DNA of 64,000 nt. Source: Gyrodactylus bullatarudis. Its lineage: Eukaryota > Platyhelminthes > Monogenea > Gyrodactylidea > Gyrodactylidae. Under the pieces are notes generated by a model. That model was not told where the DNA came from and searched no databases. It saw only the letters and a list, made by a program, of their open reading frames with translations. Shown piece by piece: positions 13,398-28,300 of this stretch. The stretch lies in NCBI GenBank assembly GCA_012064415.1, contig SSNU01000096.1, forward strand, positions 357,953 to 421,952, in the 5' to 3' direction. Position numbers and translations under genes: made by a program. Every line of letters starts with the position of its first letter. The first letter of the stretch is position 1.

Positions 13398-16300
13398 CTA
13401 GAATTTAGTCAATGAATTCTTTATGTTTTTATTCTCAATAATTGCACTGATGCTGGGTACACTGGAGTTGGAATCGGTACTCTCCTCGTACTCTTCTGCA
13501 ATATTCTCGTTGGCATGCATTCGATGGGCCATTGCATTTTTGAGGACATGCATACGAGCCAGTTCAATGTTCTCCGATGTACCGCGTCTAAATCTGAGTT
13601 TTCTCTCGAGGTCGCTAACCACTTTCTCTTTAAAGGGATTTGTGACAGCCTGTCGGCGTTCTTTACGTGATGAGGGTCTTCTCTCCTCGTTAATATTGGT
13701 TTCCATAACCGTGATACTTTTTGATCTAACTAGCGGCCGTTTCGGCAAATCTGCATACGAGCCATAAATGCCAAGTTGTTGGTTCTTTTGTAAATACTGA
13801 TTGGAGTCAACAGAGCCACGTGGATTTTTATTCAAATGTTCCTTGTTATTTTCCTCTTTCATGATGGCAGCAAACCTGAGTATTTCGTTCTCGTACATTT
13901 TTGTAAAGAGAATGGATATGCAGACTGTGCTATGGAAACGGAACAACATGGCCATCGGCAATGTGGCAAGAATGAAGAGGAACTTGAGATTTGGAACTGG
14001 TCCCGCATGCAGGTGGACATATATAATGTCGTTCTGTTTCAACTAAAAAAACAATAGAATGACGAAATAAAATTCTCATCTCCATGTCAATTAGGTTTAT
14101 TTCCTGAGACTGAGATGAACAAAAATAAAATGATATTACCCCCTTTAAGGTCTAGGTACTTTATCGATAAATTACATCACTATGATAATATAAATGAATG
14201 AAAATCCTTGTAAATGATGTAGAAATTCGATTTTCTTGTATCATGTGAAAACTACTGTATATATATATATTTGAATGTTTAACTATAGAAAAATATCTGC
14301 AGGTGAATTCGAATTCTTCGTCTAATGTTGATCCTAAATATCAGTACCTAACTGCTTTGAATCATAGAAATCGATGAAAATTTTCAAAACAATTATTTTT
14401 TTCTGCGAATCCGAAAAATATCGAGGTTTTTTGTAAAAATAGTAAATTCTCATCTTCATGTCAATTAAGTTTAGATTTTAAGATGAATTCGTATTATTTC
14501 TTCCAATAAAGTTTTAAAAATGACTTAAATCTGAATGAAAGTAATTTCAGGCTGATTAAAAAGTTAAATTTTTCTTATTTTTCATGAATATATTCGATCA
14601 AAACCAACTACCATTACTCAATTCTACAGCATGAGTTATATTCAACCTTAAGAGATGTAAGATTTCGATTTGGCGGATGAATCATCAGGTTAAAGTCACT
14701 GAAAATTTTGAATTCTTTCAGCATCTTGATTGGTTGAAAAGAGATAACCAATCAGGGTGCTTGAAAAATTCAAAATTCCAGTGATTTTCAACAAACGATA
14801 TATCAGCAGAATCAAGTTTTTTTTCGGAAATTTTACTCAAAAGTGAGAAGAGTTCCTTTTTCATAGTTTGTTTCGTGGTATTTTTGGCCTGTATTAATAT
14901 TTGAAAACTTTCTTCGATGTACAGCTATTCTCAATGAAATTGGAAATTTATGAGCTTTTAAAAGATCTCATCATTTGGACATTCAAAGCCATTTTTAATT
15001 TTGGGATTAGTGCAATTTTCTTCATTTTTAAACTTTGAGTTGGAATTCATGGTTTAATTTAATGTGTGAGAAGGATCAAAAGTTCAGGATGCTGGAGGAT
15101 GATAGGCGGTAGACTTGATAACCTTTGGAATTAAATGGATTTATATTATATATCACTAAAAGGAACTTAATCATAATTTTGAACCAAGTAGTTCTTCAGG
15201 GAGCTGTTCGGCATAGATCGGACACACAAGGTTTTAAGTATCTTTGAAAAATCTCATGTCAGAAGAAGAATACGACATGTATTCGAAATATTGTGTGAGT
15301 CCAAACTATTTTCATCAGGGTAATCTAAATGTTTTTTATTCTAATCTTAATTTTAATTTTCTTTCAAGTGATGAATTATATTATCAGAGTTATATTACTC
15401 TAATTATTCTGATTACTATAACAATCACTCTAAATTTTATAATCCTTATTCTTTAAGAAATACTACACATCTCTCTCCCCTTTCTTTTTCTACAGATAAA
15501 CCAATATAAGCCAGAAGACAACATATTCAGGTAGCAAGCGAACAACGTTATAGTCAGTAAAAGGAACGTTAAATTTTCAATCAGGGAACCTAGAAATTTT
15601 TTGTTGATCTATTCTAATCGTAATCAACAAGAAGTAAACCAAAATAAAAAAAACAAGAATATATATTTTTCCTTGGAACAAATAAGTTGATAACAAATTA
15701 ATTTTTTTGTTATTACGTAATGATTGAATATTTCATAATTTGATGATCAATTCAACAGTTGGTGATAAAGAAAGAAAACTTATCTATAATTCATAATTTC
15801 GATGAAAGATAATTTGGTCTACATTTTTGAGTCTACACGTTGAAGCTCTCTAGAAGATGATCCAATACTTGATTGATATGTAAAAGACTCGAAACACCAA
15901 AAGTATCATCCTGGAAGAAGATTAAATGGCATAAACATGGGAAAAAATTCGAGAAACATTCTTTCTTTAATTGGTAAAAACAGTCACATTATCTAGAGTT
16001 GAGAACTATTTCATTTTTGATTTTCAGGTCCTGAAATCTTCAATAAGTATTGTAGTAAAAGTTTATTTTTCCTTACCGTTCCTACCTAGGTTAAAATTGA
16101 AGAGAGTTACAAGCGTCTCATCCACTGGAGAAGGTACTTGACTATCTCAGTACCGAAACGTCTGGAAGAGGCTTAGGGAAAATATTAGTTATATTCCGAT
16201 AAAATCTATTCTTACTAATACGGATTGATGTTTTCATTCTATCTAAACAGTCACATGAATGATTTAGTATAGGTCTTTGTAAGCATCATCAACAAGGGTA

Positions 16301-19300
16301 TTACTCATATATGAAACAATATTCATAATTGTTCTCGAGGTTTTACAACGTTTAGTTTTACAACCAGTGCAATAAAACCAGTTCATGTATTAAAAAAACT
16401 AATAAAAAAAGATAGGGACTCAATAGAGATACAGCTTTGTTAAATTTCTTTGCATTTATTGCTCGGAGCCAATAAATAAAAAAAGTTTTCAACCTCTTTC
16501 ATTAATACAATCCACAAGTAATGAGTAACCGAATTCGGGGTTTCAATTTATTTTAGACGATTAACCAGTTAGTAAAGTGTGGTCTTCTCGCACCTGTAAA
16601 ATTGTGTTGTTAAAATTCGGATAAGCAAGTGTCAATTCCATAGGAGAGTGAAATAAAGTTCAACTCACGGTGGCAGATGTACGTGTTTCGTACTTATTAG
16701 GACTCGTCAGTACACCATAGCCAGGATTCGAACATAGGTCTATTGACGATTTCTCTTATGGAATTTAGACTTGCTTATCCGAATTCTAACATCTACAGAT
16801 GCGAGAAGACAATCTCCATCAAGTTAGATTCACATGGATATAGTAATTACTATTGGCCACACTTTACAAGTTGGTTTAATGTCTAAAAACACTGTAAATT
16901 TTACATGGTTCAGAGAGCTTGAACGCATTCCCAAGTCATCTATCTCAGATCTTGATATGCCCCCTTTATTTTTCAAAGAATTACTCAATTTCATCTTTAA
17001 CAGTCTTTTACTCAAACGGCCAACATACGCTCAAGTAGGAACATGCTTGATTTTAAATTAATTTGCTATTTAAAAATGAGTGCAGCTAATACAAAGAAAT
17101 GCTTGAATGAGAGAAATTCAAAAAATACTTTTAAATACAAGGTTTTACTTTCTATTTAAAAGTACTTTTACTCAAATCAATATCCTTATAATAACGATTT
17201 GAGTGTCCGAATCTTTTTTAAAAAATTATCCAGTAAACTAATAATATATTTAGTTAAACCTATAAAAGATATCGATTGAATCCGTTGATTTAAATTTTTT
17301 AGAAACCACAGCTGTTTTCTCATGAAATTTGCTCGAAAAATATTTTTACGCTGTGATTATATCAACCAGAGAGAAGAAAATTACATCAGCCCTGTTCTGA
17401 TTTAAGTGGGCAAAGTAGATCAACTTCTTGAGTTTCATGTGAAATCAAAGCTAGCCTTGTTTTGAGTCAATTCTGACAAAATCCAAAATATGACTCATAA
17501 ATTGATACAACTTTGAGAAAACTTTTAAAAAATTCAATTCTGATCAATTTTGAATCATCAATAGACATAGAATTGGCTTAGGTAAGAGGATAAGAAGGAT
17601 AGCAGGTCTAGAAGAAATTCCCAAGAAAAATAGAGAATTTGAAGTTGTGTTAAATGTAAAATGGGTATTCTACTAAATTTATTGACAAATTTATCAACTT
17701 GTCAGTCGATAGAGATGTCGTTGATGAATTTGATGAAACTTAATTTCAGTAGTATCTATAAAAATTATGAAAAATTGTATTTAAAACGATCGAGGGAACG
17801 GTCATAAAAAGAAAGTTACAGCGATAACTAGGCATCTTAGGCAGGAAGGGCATGAGGCTTCAATTTCAAGCTTTTCAATTTTATACAAAAATGCAGGTGA
17901 TGACAGTACAGACGTCTGGGTGAAGGAGAAATTATTTATAAATTTATATAAACCAGACTTGTGTGTTCAAAAGAATTATTCCTATAATCCTCAACTACCT
18001 TGGCCGATGTGAGCTTTTTCCCTTTTCTCTCCACTGTTGCTATTTATTGGAGAGTTTTGATGTTTTTTCAGCTTACATTAATTCTAATTTTCTTCAAAGT
18101 TTACTATTTCTTTCTAAATTCTACACCTAGTCCATGCGATATATTCCCCTCTGCCCTTACTAATTAAATAGTTTTTAATGAATACTCTACAATTTCTGAT
18201 TCGATTGAAATTTTCATAACTTAGAGAATGATATGTAGCTTCATTAGCAGACTCACCTGAAAACTTTTGACAAGCCATAGGGAGAAATTGATCCCGAATA
18301 GTAAAGCAAGCGTATTACTGCCAGGTTTCTTGACTCGTTCCTTGTCACTGTCACAGACACGGTAGAAACTGTCTTGGATGAAAAAGTATTGTACACTAAC
18401 TTGGAAGACCTCGACGAAGCTGTTGAATATTCTAGCAGCGAAAATGTCATAATAAATAGTGGCATTAGTGATCTCAAAGAAGCCAACAAGGATATTTGCC
18501 CAAATGCACAAGACAGATATGAAAAAGGTTACTGTTAACAACAGCTCATCGAGGTTATTCTTGGAGAAGTTGACAGTAAACTTGAGATTTTTGGTCCTAT
18601 GGAATCCAACCAGGCATACAAAGAATCCAGCAATGATGTAGATGGTCTCTTCAGATACGTGGATCGTGTACTTTTGAAGGGGTGTCAGGTCGTTGGATAC
18701 ATCCAGGTAAATGATTATGGCCAAGGACAAGATGGATATGATACTTGCTACTGCCATACCTGGGATTGCGCGTCTCTTTTTGTGCTTTGAGCCCTCTTCA
18801 ACATGATGCTTTAAAAAGAAGAATTATTTTTTTTTTAATTCAATTTTTAAGAAAATCATGGCAAATTTTAGAGAGTGATAAAATTAAGACAAGAAAACCG
18901 ATTATCACCAAAAAATGTTTAAAAAGCACTAGAAATGATCAAAATTCGATTTTCACAAGATTCTCAAAATCCAATTCAGCTGATTTGATTTCTTCGTCTA
19001 GTCGTGATGCTGAAAATATCAACTCACCTTGAAATCAACAAAAAAATTTTCGTTTGGATCTAAACTCATGAGGAAGGTTTAGAGAACAACAAGCGTATAT
19101 TATGGTGATAAACGTTATATTTCGCCGGGTCTCTTCAGACTCTACCCCGGTAACGTTTATATACTTTTACAATGCAAATATTTCGAGGCTTTCCATTGGT
19201 CCATCTATTAATTTTGTTTCAGCTTTGAATTGTGGGGGAGGGGTTCGGTAGGAGCTCTGATCATAATTAGCTACTTTCGTCTCTTCACAAAGCTATCGAT

Positions 19301-22300
19301 TGTTTGTTGCCCACTGTCTCTACGTCGTTTTCCTTTTGCTTTTTCACAACTTTTCTTACAGGTTAGGGACATAATTGGATTATCAACTATCGTTGACTTC
19401 TCTTTGATTTCATTTGTATCCAACTCCGTAACTGTTTCTGGGGCACTGCTAGAAACTAGAACTAGTTGATTATCGGCTACAGCCGACTTCTCGTTATTTT
19501 CATGATGACTTCTAGTTTCCTTTTGTGTGGAAGATAGGATAGGAGGTCCAATCGTAGGTTTGAGAATTCTGCCTATTTTCTCAATTTGCTTACTCTTGAA
19601 AATCTCGGCCTTTGAAGCCCAATTTTCTCGCAAGCTCCTTTTGGACGCACAAATCTGGCTTCAACTTGATAATGAAGTGACCTTCTGCGCACCTAAGATT
19701 TGTCTGCCTCACATAACAGGATTCACTCGGGCCTCAAAATATTTGCATTGTAAAAGTATATAAACGAGACCCGGCGAAATATAACGTTTATCACTATAAT
19801 GTACGCTTGTTTTCTCTAAACCTTCCTCATCCAAACGAAAATATTCTTAATGCAGTTCGGCAATATTATCGTTCAAATAAAAATTTTCAACTCAAAGTTC
19901 AATTTGAGATTCCAAAAATGATCTAGATTCCAAAGAATCTTGTCCAAATTTGATTTCTTGATGAAAGAACGTTGAGAATTTTGTAAAAATCCCATAACTT
20001 TCCATCTCTCTATATTAACTAGCTTTAGTTGTCTTTTACTTTTGAATTATTTGGACACGCGCTGAAAAAAGTTCAACATGTAAAAAGTATGTTTTGGGAA
20101 AAAAGTTGATTTAGTAAAAGAGAAATTTCTTTTGAACCCTCCCCCCCATCAAAACTATAATCTACACAAAAGTTTATTTCTTCATGTTTCATACCTTGAT
20201 CTAAATTATTCATGTTTTATGAGACTTAACTTTTATTATAAGCCCTAATTTTGTTTTGTTGTCCGATTACGACGATTCCAAAATCTTGATATCGTCATCT
20301 TCAAAATGAGACCAGGAAAAAAATGAACCGAAATAATTTCAATTTTTGGGACAATGTCAAAAATATTTTCAATATAAATTTGTCAAAGCTAATTGATATG
20401 AAGTTTGAATGCCAAAGATATTTTCGAATCCTACTCATGTTGTCCCCTTGAACGATTTGAAGAAAAAAAAATTCTGAAAAAAATTTGTTTAATGAAAATT
20501 TAGATTTGGCACCAAAATCAAATTTTTTTCTAACTTTGAACTGAAAAAATGAGATTTTGGTCCCAAATCGAAATTTGAAAAATGACCATATTTTTCATTA
20601 AAAAATTTTTTTTTCAAATTTTATAAGTGGGCAACATGAGATGGATTAAAAAAACAGATTCAAATTTTTGATGAAAAATCGTGGTTTTCGTAAAAGTCAT
20701 AGATTCCCAACTTCATATCAACCAGCTATAGTTGAAATAACGCATTTAAAACGATTTTAAATGAAATTCTAATTGGAATTCTATCCAAAAAGGACTCCTT
20801 TGACCCCGTCTAAGAATTTCCAATCTACAAATAACTGGATTAAAACATATTTTTAATAATCTTGGTTATTCTATCAATGTTCAGATCCATAACAGAGTAT
20901 TTACGACTTTGAATAATAGCAGAACCTCATAAAAGGGTTAATGTTAGCAAATACAGAAGATTTTTCTCGCTTTTTGATACAGGTACGTTAAGAATATATT
21001 GGGTGATATTTAATGATGGGAATAAAATGATTGCCAAACAGACATGGAAAATATCTTTTAAAAGAGTCGTTAATCAAATCTGAATTAAGATAAAGAATGA
21101 ATGAATTTTAACCATAGATCATGGTAACATACGCGTTTACAATACTGAAATTATAACCGAAACTTTTAGATTAAATTCATCAAATTCAATAAAGGCTACG
21201 AAATGGGGTCGCAAATATCGTTCTAGTGTAAGACTGAATCAGTAACTAGGTTGATAAAAATCAATCAATCAGAATGATCCAAGATCAACAAAACTGGGGT
21301 TTTATCGTTGGCAGTGGGTCTTAAACTGTTAGAGATTGCTTCAATGTGATATCCCAACAACTAGAAATTTTAGCAGAGTGTCTAGTTTGCCGGAAATGCT
21401 CCTGAATAGTTTAGCCATCAATACTAGGGATAAGATGTTCTTTGATTCTCACTAAAAACGGTCTTATCGTCATATCATTGTAGGATTGGCCAGAGGAACA
21501 TCTGAACTGATAGACCATACCTTTTCTGTTTGTAATTTTTTATCGTTGATTTTTTATCGAAAACTAACCAAAAAATGGCAGAAATTATCGGCCAACGCTT
21601 CCGTCATAAGAGATTTCTCACAATATTCTCTAATGACCAACCTACTCATTTGTTTTTTGAGCCTAAAAATACTTTTTTTTCTCAGATAATCGATAACCAA
21701 CTAAATATTTAGATTTTGAATAAAGGAAATTTTGAACTTTGATCCCGAAAAAAAGTATTCGATCAGTTCAAAAATTATTAGTAAGTATGCTAATATTTTT
21801 TCACTTGTGTAAAAATTAGAATGAAATTTGAATAGAACTTCCAATCAAGTTCAAGTTGGAAATCTAATATACACAATTTTAACACCTGAGCATGATTAAA
21901 GTTTTCATCTTTAGTGTTTAACAAGCTGATTAAATATTTCGTGATATTTTTCAATAGTTAAACATTCAAATATATATATATACAGTAGTTTTCACATGAT
22001 ACAAGAAAATCGAATTTCTACATCATTTACAAGGATTTTCATTCATTTATATTATCATAGTGATGTAATTTATCGATAAAGTACCTAGACCTTAAAGGGG
22101 GTAATATCATTTTATTTTTGTTCATCTCAGTCTCAGGAAATAAACCTAATTGACATGGAGATGAGAATTTTCTATTTTTACAAAAAACTCGATATTTTTT
22201 CTCCGGATTCACAGAAAAAAAATAATATTTTTGAATTCTAAAACGAATCGAGCTAATAAGATGTGGATATTCGATAAAATTCCTATAAAAATTCAATCTG

Positions 22301-25300
22301 ACCAAAATAAGGCCAATTTTTGGATTTCGAAAATACACCGAATTTTTACTCTTTCAACATTTGAACCCAGAATTTTTATCGAGAATTTTAATATTTTAAA
22401 GATTCTTTGGACCTTTACGATTTGAAGAAAGAAATTCTGAAAAAAAAAGTTTTTTTATGAAAAATATGGTCATTTTTCAGATTTCCATTTGCTTTCAAAA
22501 TCCCATTTTTTCGATCTTTGAACCAAAAATTTTTATTGATTTCAAAGTTGGAGGTTGATCAAAAGGGGGTTTTCAAAGTTATTCAGTTTAATTGATTTTC
22601 TTGTTCGATCTTGATCCTGAAAAACCTCTTTTGATCAACCTCCAACTTTGAAATCAATAAAAATTTTGAGTTTAAAGTTCGAAAAAATGGGATTTTGGCG
22701 TCAAATTGAAATTTGATATATGGTCATATTTTTCATAAAAATAATACTATTTTCTTTAAATCGTAAAAGTGGGCAATATGAGTAGGATTCCAAAAAATCT
22801 TTCAAAAATTCGAATTCTTGATGAAATTATCGAAATTTCTGTAAAAATCATAGATTCCCAACTTCATATCAATTTGCTTTATCTGCTAAAGCTTCAAAAA
22901 ATGACCCATATTTTGATCGATAACTTCTGAGTTAAAAGTAATTTCATTTAAAATATTTTAGATTCGTAATCAGCGTATTCACAAACCATATGGCATGGAA
23001 AAAAGGTTGAATGCGAATAATGAGAAAAAATCTCTGGTCGATCACCATTAGTACAGGCCAAAGGTTGAAAAGGGTATTCCAGGTTTCATCATTCTAAGTA
23101 GGGAAATTAACTACACTAGTTGTTTAGTGGGTAGTCAACTGAATTTCATGGCTAAAAATAAAACCTGCGTGCAGTGAAATAAATTTATAATGGAAAAATT
23201 GTTTAAGTGGCTAGGCAGGAAAAATCTATTTTCACTTGCAGGTAAAGCCAATTCTTTTTGATCGTTGCATAGGGAATACTAATTATTAGACCCTCAAAAA
23301 CACATATGATGCACATTTTAATCAAGAGGTATACTTTTTCTCATTCGACGAGAACTGTAATCAGATTTCTTCTTTGTATAAGGGTTAAAAAGTTATAACT
23401 GCATATATCTGCATATGCCAATCAGAATCAAATTAAAAAGTCAATGAATAAAATGTATATTTTGCAATGGCGTGGGATTTCATACTTTCATTAAAGCATG
23501 ACTAAAATCCCTATTACAAAATCTGATAAAATATAAAGGAAATAAACGGCAGAGGTTTTTCCTATATTCTAACCAATAAATTGATTTTTAAATAATATTA
23601 TTCTATTTATTAATTAAATGTGCCTACCTGTTATTTACTCATAAGTAGTAAAATCTTTGAAAAATCTTAAATGCATATTTTATATGCGCATGTATTTACA
23701 ATTTTATATTTGCAAATATCGCTCGATGAGACAATGGGATCAAATGAAAGAGTCAAAAAATTTTAAGTAGAGTGGAACCCAGAAACCTAGTCTGTGCTGT
23801 GATAGAAGTCATTGATAAAAGGATCTACAGGATTGAGACAAAGAATTGTTGTACTGAATTCAGGAAAACCTTTTGCAGTTTGTTAAGGAAGAGATTGAAA
23901 TTCGATAAGGAAGTTGTAAGAAAATTCTAACAAATCTTCCATTTGCAATAATTTAGAATAATAATAATATCGTCTTATCCTCTTGGGTAGTTGATGGTTC
24001 TCCCATTGTTTAATGGAACCAATTACGATTTGTAGGACCTGTGGTGTTTTCTTGACAATAATCATTCCTCCTCCGGGGTGAATGCTCTCTCTAGAATTGC
24101 GGATCCGTTTGTAAGCGGTTGAATATGGCACTCCCCTGTGATTAAAGAAGTAAAGACCGATCTTCACACCTTTGATACAAATCAACAATTCTTGTTCGTA
24201 TATAACCTTGCTGTGTACTGATTACTGGGCATGAAAGTATAGTCATTTTTCAAATTTCGATTTCGCGCCAAAATCCCATTTTTTTTGAACTTTGAACCGA
24301 AAGTTCTCATTTCCAATAAAATATTTAATAAAAAATTGTTGTAATGAATTGTTTTTGAATGAAATTTTAATAGTGTTCTCTTGATGCAATTCCAATTGAT
24401 GAAAAACCAAAAAACTTTTCTAGCAGGTAGAAAAGAAAATTAAAAATTAATTGGGCCATGGCAGTTCCAAATTGTGTGTATGGTTCTTTTGGAGGCACAG
24501 ATTCGGATCTTCCTTCATAATGTAGAATTTTCCCCTAATTTTAAGGTCCGTAAGTTTATCGCTTGTATTTCTGTAAAGTATCATGAAATTTCTTAATAAA
24601 AGTTGAATTTTCCTCAATAAATTGTATTTTGAATTTCATATCTTCCTTAGCGAACCAAAAGGAATAGAAGGCTTTACGCTGTCTACAGGATGGGTTTTGA
24701 TCAATTTTCTTCTTTAGCTAAAGAGATCAAGGTAGCTTTTGGAATTATCAAGTGTAAGAAGTCATCTAGAATGTACTTGAAGACAGAGAGAGACTTACTT
24801 TAAAAGGCTCTCATCAAACTCAATGCTAAAAAGTGAGTATACTTGAGGTTGAAAAAAAACCTAGAAGAAGAAGGGCTTAACAAGCAATAGAGGGGTGAGT
24901 GAACAAGCTCACATAGGCCACAGGTGGTAGTTAAAGAACAGATAGCTAATAATTTCAAGTTATCTCCCAAAAAATGAGTTTTATCTAGTAAAAAATAATA
25001 ATTTTGAACCAAGTAGTTCTTCAGGGAGCGGTTCAGCATATAGATTGACTATAACGTTGTTCGCATGCTACCTGATAATCCTGTCTTCTGGCCTATATTA
25101 TTAGTCTTTCTATTGTTAATAACTCTGCAAATTAGAATAGAAAACGTTTAAATTACCTTGATAAATATAATAAGACGGATATGAATATTGGAAATCGTTG
25201 GTAAGAATTGATTGATTAAAGTTGAGAAGAAATCTGATTGGTTTAATGTTTTGATTGGACACACAAGGTTTTAAATAGCTCAAGTTTTTTGAAAAATCTC

Positions 25301-28300
25301 ACGCCAGAAGAAGAATACGACATGTATTCGATATATATATTGAACACAGAGGTCTGTAAAAACAGTCTAAGATAACTTAACCCTTCATGTCCCATTGGTA
25401 CACTAGTAGAACACAATACTTTCTTGCTCGATAATTTGAACTGAAAGTATGTTGAAGAACTTTTTTTCACCCCTCATTTAGGGACATGAAGGGTTAAGCT
25501 TCAAAGATTGTCAATTTTTCAATCTAAAAGTTATGAGTCATAACTTATGACTCAAGTAGAATAAATTTGAAATTAATTACAACTGGTCTCAAAAAATGTT
25601 CAATTTTGTTGGAAAAGACCACACAATACTGACTGGTGCAGGGAGATTGGAAGGCAAAAATTAATTGAACAGATGCGTAATAAGGGGGAGAAAATGGTTT
25701 ATTTAAAGATTAATTTATTCAGGATTGAATTTTTGGTTTAAAGAGCAAATTTTTATATTGATTGTGAATTCCTATTCGGGATTAAAGTATCGTCTCTTAT
25801 TTATGCCATTAAAAAATAATGCCTTTTGAAAAATTCAAGATTTATTTTTATTAGATACGAATGATTTTTGATCTCTAATGGTTATTTTCTGGTGATTCTC
25901 ATTCTAAAGAAAATAGTCCCACACTTTAACGGTTTTTATCAATTTTTAAGATTGAACGCAATTATTTTTTGGTTTAAAAGTTATCGATCAGAGAATTGGT
26001 CATTTTTCCTAGCTTTAGCAGAAAGATTTCGGGCAATTTCACTCGATTAAAGTCATCTATGACGCTAGGATGTAGGTTTTCAAAAAAAAACAAAAATTAG
26101 TTTTTTAAAAAGAATCAACTTTCTTTGAATTAGTACGTGTTTGCCGAATGATGGAAATGAGATCTCTGTGTATACCAGGAGATTAATAAATTCCCTATCG
26201 AATGGAGTATTTTCTTTGGGCTTAGATGTATAATGATGAGTTGTTTGAGTGGTATGAGATAGAAATAACCCAGTTGGACTTCTTGTTGTCTGTTGTTTGG
26301 TGTTAAAAATTATCTTATATGTCAAGATTCTGAGTTATACACTTTCGAATATACATCCTTGTAACTCTCAAGATTCTAATGCTATTTTGGACACTAGGCC
26401 TTGTTTAGTATTTGTATTTAGACAAAGTGGAAAATTTTTATCTATAACCCTGAATTTAAATGTAAAGGTTTAAATAGACTCTTTTTTCATGGAATTATGT
26501 GAAAACCCCATCATTTTATCCGTTTAGCTATGATATCAAGAGGGCCAATAGTTTTCTACTCTGCTCAATTCTGTAGGAACAACTACTGAAATATAAAATT
26601 CATAATTTCTTATGGGATTATGAGCAAGATCAAAGATTTGGATAGTTAGCAAGAGAAATCCGTCCTCATATAATAATATAACCCCAGTGTGTGATGTAAT
26701 CATCATCCGAAGGGATTATTATCTACTTAAAGAAAAAAATCATGTTTCAATTTAAATAAAGAAACCAAAAGAGAATTTCTCATAAGTTTTTGAACGTCAC
26801 TCGAGTATTTTGCTAAAGGCTTGGCCAAAGTGATCAAAATCGATATTTTTTATAAGAAATTCATGTAGGAATTACCCCAAAAAAATTTCCCACGTCAAAA
26901 ATACAGTATCATCAGAACTTTCTTAACATTAAAATTTAATTTGAGATGGATACAATTCCTTTTAATGAGAAGAAATCGATTAAAGAAAGAAACTTTGTTA
27001 GGGATTCGATGGAAAAATTTTATTGGAGGTGATATAAATCATTAAAAATTGCTTATCAGAAATCCTTAATAATTAATAACTTGGCAATAGAGCGATCAAA
27101 ATTCTATTTTTTCGCTAATTTTCATTGTTTCCATTTAGACCCCAAACATTTGAAGAAACCAAGGACACGGATATCTATTTTGAATGCTATTTATTCAGTA
27201 TATAAATAATCACTTTGATACCACAAAGAAGAAGCATAGAAGATCTTATTTAGTTTGAACGATCCCAAACAAAACTTTTTTCTTTAGAAACAAGAAAAAC
27301 TTAACTTGGGGCTGGAACCAAAATTTCTCATTGGCTTAGAATTGTTCTTGATAAACTTTTATGTTCTCGTTTATTTGTTATACACAAAGATATATTATAA
27401 ATAAATGCTAATTTTTGCTATTTTTTGAAGATTTGTCATTTTACTGGTCGCTCTATTCTGACCAGATACTGTATCCTTTGAATGATAATTGAGCCATTAC
27501 GTAGTAGGGATAATTCATAAAAATATAAATTATTTCTTCTTTTTACTTGGAGTTATCTTTTTCCTGAGAAATACTGGTCTATCAAACCTCTTTTCCAGGA
27601 TTTCATTTTAAAAATCAGTTATGACATTTATAAAGTTTCTTGAGATGAAAAATGTATCATCTGTCAGAAGAGGTTAACATCACCATGTTAAACCTAATTC
27701 ATTAGAGGTATACTATAATTTTAAATATTTCGTCATTAAATGTTGATTACGTCAGATACAAGATACAGATAAGTGTAAAATTAATCAAATAAACTTACTT
27801 CCTCAGTTTCTAGTTCTATCAGTTGAGTTTTTCCTGTTCTCTTGATTATTTCGTAGAAAACAGCTGCTGTTATGGCGGCAAACTCGGCGAGGGCGGGCAG
27901 AAAGTAGCTTGTCGCATTTTGAGTGTATTCCCCATGCATACCCTGGCAGACGAATGCAGGGGGATCACCTGTACCGTGACTAGATGCTTTTAGATCATGC
28001 GTATCTAGGGAATGAGTCTCGACGGTGGGAACTTCTTCATGGTGCTCAGATACATTGAGACCTGTTGTAATCTTTAAGAGTACAGAATCTATCCACATGC
28101 ATAAAATAACTGTACAGATATGAAGTAAGATGAAATTTATCTCCTTCTTCTTGGATAGTATCAAAAGCTACAAAAGTAACAATTGATTAGCTTGGGAATC
28201 CCAACTCACTCGATGGCATAAAAATACAAATACAGTTTGTAAAATGATAAAGATAATCTTGAAAGCGGCGTAAACATAGTAGCCAGTATAATCGCACTGT

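Noticed and set aside
15244..15456. 70-codon plus-strand ORF with a hydrophobic end
   Set aside because: It lies in repeat R2. The second copy of the repeat does not keep the frame, and the hydrophobic end comes from AT-rich sequence.
24800..25039. 79-codon minus-strand ORF in otopetrin intron 4
   Set aside because: It overlaps the repeat R2 block and has no recognisable motif.
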